Positions 6,299-11,562 of a DNA stretch of 11,562 nucleotides are shown here, piece after piece. The position numbers were made by a program, and so were the translations under genes. The stretch lies in assembly GCA_024695285.1 (NCBI GenBank), contig JAILIM010000027.1, forward strand, positions 1 to 11,562, read 5' to 3'. Origin of the DNA: Bacteroidales bacterium (GTDB lineage: Bacteria; Bacteroidota; Bacteroidia; Bacteroidales; UBA932). Within the stretch, counting starts at the first letter, position 1, and the number at the start of each line of letters is the position of its first letter. Below the pieces are notes generated by a model that ran no database searches, had not been told where the DNA came from, and was given only the letters and a program-made list of their open reading frames with translations.

Positions 6299-7534
6299 AT
6301 GAAAAGGATTATCATCACATTGCTCGCATTCGCGCTGAGCTCAATTACCCTCGCCTATGCGCAGGGCATACACGTGGGAGACACTTTCTATGACGGGGAT
6401 TTAGTCTATACCGTCAAGGAGATCCGTATGGGCACTGTCGTCTATATGACGGATGTCCTCGGGGAAGAAGAACTGACACTGGAGCAATGGGGCTCGACGC
6501 CGGATGTGTTCAGGCTGCGGCCCAGCCGCAATGCCGAAGATCCGAAGTACGGCGCGGAGTTCGGCTGCCGTGTCAACTTTGTCAGCCGTCCGGACAACAG
6601 CTACCTGGAGGTCATAGGGGATAACGACATGGTTCTCAAGGTGCTGCCGCTCGTAAAGCCTATGGACGCATTTGATGATGGCAGTTTCTGGCACGGTGAT
6701 GCGCTTGTCTATACAGCCCATACTTTCGAGGAGGTCAGCGTGCTTATGAAAGCTTCGGCTGAAGGCGAGGAGCACGAGTTTGTGCTTACCCCGATAACGG
6801 ACGGAGGCGATCTGTACGTGGTTTCGGACGGGCCGGATGACGGGGAGAACCAATTCGGGGCTGCTGCCTATGCCCGGCGCATCAGGCAGGGAAGCCTGGA
6901 TGTGCTGTGCTTTTACGGTAAAAAGGATAATCTGCTGATGTATGCGTTGGAGGCAACGAAAGTGTCTGACGCTCAGCAACTTAATGTCAGAAAGTGGATT
7001 GAGATGATTACGGGCGATTACTGCACCGAAAGCGGCTCGCAGGTCAAGATTTGGAGCGATCAAGGCTCATATAAGGGAAAGGATATGCATTTTGCGCCGG
7101 TGACCTTCAACGGTATGGTTACGGGCGTGCTCGATTTCGGCAGCGGGGGACCGTTCTTTGTGGGCAAGGTGGAAGCTGTGCCCACTCCGGGAGGCCTTCG
7201 TATGACCGAAGTCAAGATGAACGATGGGGAACCCTGGTACGAGAAGACCGTCTCCAGCTATGAGCTCGAGTGGACAGGGAGGGAAAGCCGCTTCGACTTT
7301 GCAAGCCGCTCCCTGCTCAACAGCGGCCTTCGCCGCCTGGACAAGCCCACGTTGCGTGTGATGCGCAACGCCATCCTGGCCGCCCACGGCTATGTATTCA
7401 AGGCAAAGGACCTGAAGGCGTATTTCGAGGATCAGCTGTGGTACACTCCTGCGGAAAGCAACGCTTCCGTCAAACTGACCCTGCTGGAGCAGCTCAACGT
7501 CGCCCTGATCCAGGCCGCCGAGCGGGCTCAGTAA
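6299..7534 (+). CDS. Exported YARHG-domain protein
   Basis: The 411-residue product starts with a signal peptide, MKRIIITLLAFALSSITLAYAQ, so it is periplasmic or surface-exposed. The mature N-terminus (GIHVGDTFYDGDLVYTVKEI) resembles the beta-rich opening segments of Bacteroidota exported proteins. The middle has no domain I recognise. The last 60 residues (about 352-411) match the YARHG domain: LRVMRNAILAAHGYVFKAKD, then an aromatic FEDQLWYTP. The usual Y-A-R-H-G core reads LAAHG here, so the HG is kept. YARHG domains are thought to be extracellular; their biochemical role is not established. The ATG at 6299 is chosen over the in-frame ATG at 6260 because the signal peptide begins there. The stop codon directly abuts the stop codon of the large lipoprotein gene on the other strand. 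Confidence 0.85.
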   Translation: MKRIIITLLAFALSSITLAYAQGIHVGDTFYDGDLVYTVKEIRMGTVVYMTDVLGEEELTLEQWGSTPDVFRLRPSRNAEDPKYGAEFGCRVNFVSRPDNSYLEVIGDNDMVLKVLPLVKPMDAFDDGSFWHGDALVYTAHTFEEVSVLMKASAEGEEHEFVLTPITDGGDLYVVSDGPDDGENQFGAAAYARRIRQGSLDVLCFYGKKDNLLMYALEATKVSDAQQLNVRKWIEMITGDYCTESGSQVKIWSDQGSYKGKDMHFAPVTFNGMVTGVLDFGSGGPFFVGKVEAVPTPGGLRMTEVKMNDGEPWYEKTVSSYELEWTGRESRFDFASRSLLNSGLRRLDKPTLRVMRNAILAAHGYVFKAKDLKAYFEDQLWYTPAESNASVKLTLLEQLNVALIQAAERAQ

Positions 7535-10500
7535 TCAGTAATTGGAATTCTCCGCATCATAACCGGAGTTTACGTGATATCCCTGCTGAGGCTCTCCTGG
7601 GTAATACCATCCTTTGTTATAGTCCCAGAAAGACATATTTCTTCTCCTCCGCGTGCCACGCTCGTCGTAATAGTATTCCCAGGTGTAATTATATCTGTGC
7701 TGATAAGACAGACTGTGGCAATTGCTCGCGGTGGATTTCAGCCCGTAAGGGGCCGGACCGGAAACATCGTGTACTGCAAAACTACCGGGTATAGTCAGCC
7801 CCGGCAGACCGGCGGCAGACAATTCAGTAATCTGGAAACCCGGATTAACCCGGATATGGATACTCTTCAGCGACGGGCAGTCGAAAATGGAGATAGAATG
7901 AACATTTCTGATTTCCAGGTCTGTCGCGTCAGACAATCCCCTTATTGAGACTCCTTGTATTCCGGTTTCTCCCTTTTCGCCTGGCAAGTAACTACCGGTA
8001 ACACTTATTGCTTTACTCGAAGTCGACGGTATAATCAAGTTGCCGCTGCTTGTCCCATTAATGATTAATTTATCACTCTGGGTTCCCTGCAAGAAAGTAA
8101 GTGATTCTTCTGTCAGATTGTGCGCGGTAACGCCTACATAGTCAAAAGTCACACCCGCGGCGGAAATTGATTCCGGCAGTGTCGCGGCTTTGTCCGCGGC
8201 GCTGCTGAAGAAGTCTAAATACTTGATTTTAGGGCAGTTGTCAAGTATGAGTCTGCCTTTAAAATAATCGAGCCTTAAACGGTCAATGCTTGTTCCGGAT
8301 AAATCCAATAATTCCAGAGTAGAAAAATAATCCATAGAAGAATTCTTATCAAATGCTGGACTGTGAACAACCAATTTTTCAGACACACCAGCACTTGTGC
8401 CGTTGAAGGTCCTGTCCTCAACGGTGAACGACCGAATTGTCTGCGGCTGACCGTTTATCTCATAAGGCATAGACAAAAACCACCAAAAAGGCAAATTATG
8501 ATCCGAGATAGATACGACGTCGTTCACACGTCCCGGCATATCGATATGCAACAGATCGTGCTTCACTTCTTCATCATCGTAGCAGATCGATTCATAGACA
8601 TCGGAGAAGCTGATTGCATCCGGATCTTTCCAATTGCAGTATATGGATTTCCCGTCTTCTGCTTCTGTCTGATAACTCTCCGGATCACAGTCATCCAGAA
8701 TGTCCAGCAGCAATTCACGGGTTTTCTCAAACGGATACTCCGGCAGGGAAAAACCCGGCTGCATCCAGCGCCCGTATCCGTTGTATCCGTCATACAGGGG
8801 GATGGGATATGTTTCACCAAACAATGAAACATCTGTAAAAGGCCCTTCGATAGAATAGCTTACAGGGGACTTTTTCAGGCCGTTCAGCACAGCGGTACAG
8901 GCAACTGTCTCATCATCATTCTGGGGCGGGGTGCCCGATTCCAGCATTACTTTTGTCTTGGTTTCCGTGACTTCTGCCGGATTCTTCGGATTGGGAGTCC
9001 TCTCCACCAGATTGATAAAGATATCTTCTCCGAACAGATTCATGCCCTTGCGGTTCATTTCAATCTTCACAAGGTTGTTATCCGGCCTGCCGGACAGCTT
9101 CATGTACTCATCTCTTGCATTTACGGGGGCGAGCCTTGGAACAAGATAATATTTGCCGAATGAGTGCGACAAATCTCCGGGAAAATCAAAAGTCTTTGTC
9201 CAATTCCAACCCAGGCCGAGGTATCCGCCGAACTGCAGGCCTATAGAAGGCTCAAAATATGCGTTGCCCATGGCGTAGCTGAAATCTCCCCTGCAAATGG
9301 CTAGCAGGGTTTCGGCATTGAACGGAGTGCTGGACGACAGATATGCCTTGAGTCTCGGTTTCAGGTCAAGCATGAAATCCAGGGCTCCTCCCGCGATACG
9401 CGCACCAATGCCCATATCCGGCCCTACTTCTATGCCTCCGCTCAGGGCGCCGCTGATCTTGACCGGGGTATAGTCTGAGGGGGGATTCAGCAGGCCGCAG
9501 TCAGTATAGACGCCGCTTCCGGAAGTATACCCGCATTCTGCATAAGCGCCCAGCCTCAGGTCAAGGTCCGTGTTGATGGAGATTTCTCCCTTGGGCTCTA
9601 TAACAAGGACTCCGTGGATGGCTGGCGACACCGGTATCACGCCTCCGACCATAATCGGGACTGTGGACGAGAAGAGGAATTCGCCTATCCTGAGCGGCCT
9701 GAGGCTGCCTTCGGCCTTGCAGGCAAAGGAGCACTGGAAACCGAATTCCTCCTCGATGCGGGCCTTGAATGAATTGACCGTGAACCAGTCTATGTCGCAC
9801 TCCATATCCAGGGAAAAGCGGAAAGAGAACTTTGGCGTGACCGTGCAGCCGGGACCGATATTGAAGTTGGCGTCTATGCCCAGAATCTGGGGTATCTCTA
9901 TGGTGAAGGCAGTGCCGGCTTTTGTGACGGGGACTTCCTGCCCTTCAAACATAATCCGGTCTATATGCTCCGTTATATCCTGGCTGGACACCTTCAGGTG
10001 AAGGGTTTCAAACACCTCATTGAGCGGAGCCAGTTCCGTGGTGACGATTGTCTTGTCTCCCGCGCTTTGGGCCCCCGTGATTCTGGCGGCATATCCTTCA
10101 GGATACTGCTCGCAGGGCGGGAAAAAGAGAATGTCGCCTTGTGCAAGGCCGCTGCCGTCGAGGCTGGGAAAATCTACGGTGAATCCCTGCGGCGAGGCCT
10201 CGCTGATGTGCTTCATCATGTCTTCTGAGACAAGAGCAGAATTGTCCGACAGCTTGTAAGAGTAGTCATCGCCCTCTGCGGTGCCGCCTTTCTGCTCTTC
10301 GGGAACCAGGGGGGCCTTGTCCTCGACTGTCACGGAGCTAGTGGCCGTGAAGGCGCCGTCGACAGTTTTGACTGAGACAACGGCTGTGCCTTCTGCTTCA
10401 GCCCTGACAAGCCCTTCTGCCACGGATGCGACCTTTTCATCCGAGCTGGACCATTCGACTGCGCGGTTGTCGGCACTTGCCGGATGAACAGTGGCAGTGA

Positions 10501-10645
10501 GCGTATACGTTTCCCCCGGGCAAAGCTTGATCGCGTTTTCATTCAATTCAACCCCGGTGACCGGAATCACATTTTCTTTGTGTTTTATGCATCCTGACAG
10601 CAAAAGAACAGCTGACAACAGCGCAATGGTGAGTATTCTTTTCAT
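7535..10645 (-). CDS. Large lipoprotein with N-terminal Big_2 Ig-like domain
   Basis: Read from the ATG at 10645 this is a 1036-residue lipoprotein. The signal MKRILTIALLSAVLLLSGC ends with lipobox LSGC (Cys19). A bacterial Ig-like (Big_2) domain spans about 26-108, with VTGVELNENAIKLCPGETYT and WSSSDEKVASV typical of the family. A long middle region (about 120-780) rich in predicted beta strands, including repeated Gly/aromatic stretches near FGGYLGLGWNWTKTFDFPGD, has no family I recognise. About 790-970 looks irregularly leucine-rich-repeat-like (LELLDLSGTSIDRLRLDYF; IFDCPSLKSIHI). The last 57 residues are very rich in Tyr. It is probably on the cell surface, perhaps in binding or adhesion, but that is inference. 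The longer ORF to 10723 is rejected because it starts upstream of the -7 box at 10665-10672 and would bury the signal peptide. Confidence 0.85.
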   Translation of the reverse strand: MKRILTIALLSAVLLLSGCIKHKENVIPVTGVELNENAIKLCPGETYTLTATVHPASADNRAVEWSSSDEKVASVAEGLVRAEAEGTAVVSVKTVDGAFTATSSVTVEDKAPLVPEEQKGGTAEGDDYSYKLSDNSALVSEDMMKHISEASPQGFTVDFPSLDGSGLAQGDILFFPPCEQYPEGYAARITGAQSAGDKTIVTTELAPLNEVFETLHLKVSSQDITEHIDRIMFEGQEVPVTKAGTAFTIEIPQILGIDANFNIGPGCTVTPKFSFRFSLDMECDIDWFTVNSFKARIEEEFGFQCSFACKAEGSLRPLRIGEFLFSSTVPIMVGGVIPVSPAIHGVLVIEPKGEISINTDLDLRLGAYAECGYTSGSGVYTDCGLLNPPSDYTPVKISGALSGGIEVGPDMGIGARIAGGALDFMLDLKPRLKAYLSSSTPFNAETLLAICRGDFSYAMGNAYFEPSIGLQFGGYLGLGWNWTKTFDFPGDLSHSFGKYYLVPRLAPVNARDEYMKLSGRPDNNLVKIEMNRKGMNLFGEDIFINLVERTPNPKNPAEVTETKTKVMLESGTPPQNDDETVACTAVLNGLKKSPVSYSIEGPFTDVSLFGETYPIPLYDGYNGYGRWMQPGFSLPEYPFEKTRELLLDILDDCDPESYQTEAEDGKSIYCNWKDPDAISFSDVYESICYDDEEVKHDLLHIDMPGRVNDVVSISDHNLPFWWFLSMPYEINGQPQTIRSFTVEDRTFNGTSAGVSEKLVVHSPAFDKNSSMDYFSTLELLDLSGTSIDRLRLDYFKGRLILDNCPKIKYLDFFSSAADKAATLPESISAAGVTFDYVGVTAHNLTEESLTFLQGTQSDKLIINGTSSGNLIIPSTSSKAISVTGSYLPGEKGETGIQGVSIRGLSDATDLEIRNVHSISIFDCPSLKSIHIRVNPGFQITELSAAGLPGLTIPGSFAVHDVSGPAPYGLKSTASNCHSLSYQHRYNYTWEYYYDERGTRRRRNMSFWDYNKGWYYPGEPQQGYHVNSGYDAENSNY

Positions 10646-10664
10646 ATAGTGTAGTTTCAATATG

Positions 10665-10672
10665 CAAATATA
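10665..10672 (-). promoter_or_regulatory. -7 box (TATATTTG) of the large lipoprotein gene
   Basis: This is an exact TAnnTTTG match on the minus strand, 19 bases before the ATG at 10645. Twenty bases upstream the sequence is CCGT, the edge of the 46-bp repeat, rather than the usual TTTG. The matching arrangement at 6146-6177 suggests that the repeat supplies the upstream promoter or activator contact. Confidence 0.6.
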
Positions 10673-10692
10673 TGCCATGCTGCCTCCAGGAA

Positions 10693-10738
10693 ACGGGATA
10701 ATTCCTTTAAACCATACGGACATTTCATTGAAAGTTGC
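10693..10738 (+). repeat. 46-bp intergenic control-region repeat, copy 2
   Basis: This is the second copy of the block at 6174-6219: 38 of 46 bases identical, no gaps, same orientation. The leftward -7 box is again exactly 20 bases beyond its ACGG edge. On the right side the two copies diverge after AAAGTTGC, where copy 2 lacks about 11 bases and has TATTATGCCGGG in place of copy 1's TATATTTGGCCGGG. Confidence 0.75.
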
Positions 10739-10770
10739 CCAGATGGCGTATTATGCCGGGTACCGGTTTA

Positions 10771-10817
10771 GATTCAAAGAAAAATGCTATCTTTACACCG
10801 ATTTAATTCAGAGAGAC
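10771..10817 (+). repeat. Promoter/leader direct repeat, copy A
   Basis: This 47-base stretch ends directly before the ATG at 10818. It aligns to 11265-11309 with 41 of 47 columns identical and one two-base gap. It includes a -7-like TATCTTTA (10788-10795, one mismatch from TAnnTTTG) and the downstream leader TTTAATTCAGAGAGAC, so it is probably promoter plus 5' untranslated region of the two small ORFs. Confidence 0.7.
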
Positions 10818-10910
10818 ATGAATCTCTTTCCCACTCCGAACACGGCCCTGACCGCCAACCCGGATCTTGCCCAAACCCAGGATATTGAAAAAGATGACCA
10901 AGATGAATAG
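10818..10910 (+). CDS. 30-codon small ORF upstream of and overlapping the 115-residue gene
   Basis: The predicted peptide has 30 residues, starts MNLFPTPNTALTANPDLAQ and ends with a strongly acidic tail (DIEKDDQDE). It has no signal peptide or recognisable domain. The ATG lies immediately after the repeated promoter/leader, 22 bases from the -7 box, which is good positional evidence that it is the first translated frame of the transcript. Its stop overlaps the ATG (10903) of the next ORF by 8 bp. It could be a real small protein, a leader peptide that couples translation of the next gene, or a remnant. Coding proof is lacking because the frame is so short. Confidence 0.45.
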   Translation: MNLFPTPNTALTANPDLAQTQDIEKDDQDE

Positions 10911-11250
10911 CCGTTCAAAGGGATCTGCCTCGCAGACATTCCAGGAAACAACGTATCGCGAGATCTTCCTGGCGGATCATCGGGACGAGGAACACCACGA
11001 GTATAGTAAATTAACCCTGTGCTTCTCGGATAAGGGTCCCTACCTGCTGGAGGATGTCTTTACCCCGGGCTGGTCTGCCGGCAACTACGGAGGCGGGACT
11101 GTCCGTACCGACCTGCCCGAAGGTTTCTACAGGGGGCAGACACCGGAGACCTTCGCAGAGCATTTCGGAGAACGCTTCCGGGAGCAGATCCGGCAGAATG
11201 CCGAGCTAGCCGCCTTCCTCGACGAAGCCAACGGCCGGCAGAAGCGTTGA
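10903..11250 (+). CDS. Hypothetical protein, 115 residues
   Basis: I do not recognise a family. The product is cytoplasmic-looking: no signal peptide, no membrane segment. It begins with a polar stretch (MNSRSKGSASQTFQETTYRE) and has a central part with beta-like segments (SKLTLCFSDKGPYLLEDVFT) and a Gly-rich turn (SAGNYGGGTVRTDLP). It ends in a charged, probably helical, C-terminus from about 78 (PETFAEHFGERFREQIRQNA). An in-frame ATG at 10894 would give 118 residues; 10903 is chosen because it overlaps the stop of the small upstream ORF in the manner typical of coupled genes, but either is possible. Together with the upstream ORF it lies between two copies of the promoter/leader repeat, so the pair may have arisen or moved as one unit. 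Confidence 0.7.
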   Translation: MNSRSKGSASQTFQETTYREIFLADHRDEEHHEYSKLTLCFSDKGPYLLEDVFTPGWSAGNYGGGTVRTDLPEGFYRGQTPETFAEHFGERFREQIRQNAELAAFLDEANGRQKR

Positions 11251-11264
11251 ATTAATTATCCCGA

Positions 11265-11309
11265 GATTCAAAGAATTGCTATCTTTGCACCGAATTAATT
11301 CAGAAAGAC
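11265..11309 (+). repeat. Promoter/leader direct repeat, copy B
   Basis: This copy has the perfect -7 octamer TATCTTTG (11280-11287) and the leader GAATTAATTCAGAAAGAC. Where copy A is followed by ATG, copy B is followed by CTG; that frame closes after nine codons (CTG at 11310, TGA at 11337-11339). The sequence then enters the 3' end of an orfA of IS66 type on the opposite strand. The promoter therefore has no visible gene of its own. Confidence 0.65.
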
Positions 11310-11344
11310 CTGGTTGCGGCCGTCAAGAAGCAGGCTTGAGTCCG

Positions 11345-11562
11345 TTAGGAAAGATACTTGTGCCACTTGTCCTGCTGGTTTCCGCAGGTGGACATTCCGC
11401 TCATCACGGACGGTGGCATTGCTCCCGCCACTGGCAGGAACCCCTCGGCTATCTGTTCTCTGACGTACTTGCGCTTCCACCAGAAGTACTGATGGGCGGG
11501 GATGCCTTTCTCTTCCAAAAGCTTCTTTATCGAGAGCCCTTTCTCGCGGCTCTCCGACTGGA
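11345..11562 (-). CDS. IS66-family accessory protein TnpA (OrfA), partial: C-terminal part only
   Basis: Only the last 72 codons are in the window; the start lies beyond the right edge. The frame reads QSESREKGLSIKKLLEEKGI, then PAHQYFWWKRKYVREQ, and ends QQDKWHKYLS at TAA (11345-11347). The GLSIKKLLEEKGI...YFWWKRK pattern matches the helix-turn-helix region of the small OrfA/TnpA proteins of Bacteroidota IS66-like elements, which help transposition. In IS66 elements tnpB and the DDE transposase tnpC normally follow at once on the same strand. Here the next sequence leftward is the promoter/leader repeat and unrelated ORFs, so the element is truncated, rearranged, or a solitary orfA. Confidence 0.6.
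   Translation of the reverse strand, partial: QSESREKGLSIKKLLEEKGIPAHQYFWWKRKYVREQIAEGFLPVAGAMPPSVMSGMSTCGNQQDKWHKYLS

Noticed and set aside
10662..10910. 82-codon version of the small ORF starting at 10662
   Set aside because: It would be translated through the opposite-strand promoter and the 46-bp repeat; the ATG at 10818 right after the repeated leader is far better placed.
11295..11480. 61-codon minus-strand frame near the right edge
   Set aside because: It overlaps the IS66-type orfA frame on the same strand, which has a recognisable pattern; this one has none.
1..11562. CRISPR array, tRNA or rRNA genes
   Set aside because: I saw no regularly spaced repeats, no cloverleaf-like sequence and no rRNA signature in either strand by eye.

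Overview
The window looks like a chromosomal segment of a GC-rich Bacteroidota, most likely Bacteroidales. Evidence: at least seven intergenic -7 boxes match or nearly match the phylum's TAnnTTTG promoter; signal peptides and lipoproteins are abundant; a Kelch/AraC-type regulator, a YARHG protein and a Big_2 lipoprotein are present; and starts lack obvious Shine-Dalgarno motifs. I see no tRNA, rRNA, CRISPR array or complete mobile element, and no gene-free stretch longer than 300 bases. I cannot name the species. Layout, left part (1-4109): a fucose-isomerase-fold protein reads rightward with almost no leader. It overlaps tail-to-tail, by 8 bp, with a leftward cluster: a small exported protein, an SH3/NlpC-P60 cell-wall peptidase, then radA. 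The last two overlap by 17 bp, so envelope and DNA-repair functions probably share a transcript. Middle (4110-6175): a leftward gene encodes an unusual regulator built from a lipoprotein signal, a periplasmic Kelch-like sensor, one transmembrane helix and a cytoplasmic AraC-type DNA-binding domain. Its signal peptide carries three copies of a 12-residue repeat. Next to it is a small leftward orphan ORF. Right part (6176-10770): two exported proteins converge with no base between their stop codons. One is a YARHG-domain protein and the other a 1036-residue Big_2 lipoprotein. Both flanking intergenic regions contain the same 46-bp block (38/46 identical, ungapped, same orientation), and in both a leftward -7 box lies exactly 20 bp from the block, which suggests a duplicated control region. 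Right end (10771-11562): a 30-codon ORF overlaps a 115-codon ORF of unknown function. A 45-47-bp promoter/leader repeat lies on both sides of the pair. The second copy runs into the 3' end of an IS66-type orfA on the opposite strand, whose usual downstream partners are absent. No known defence or secretion system is recognisable. The best candidates for something undescribed are the Kelch-membrane-AraC regulator, the duplicated control block around the two convergent exported proteins, and the promoter-repeat-flanked ORF pair.
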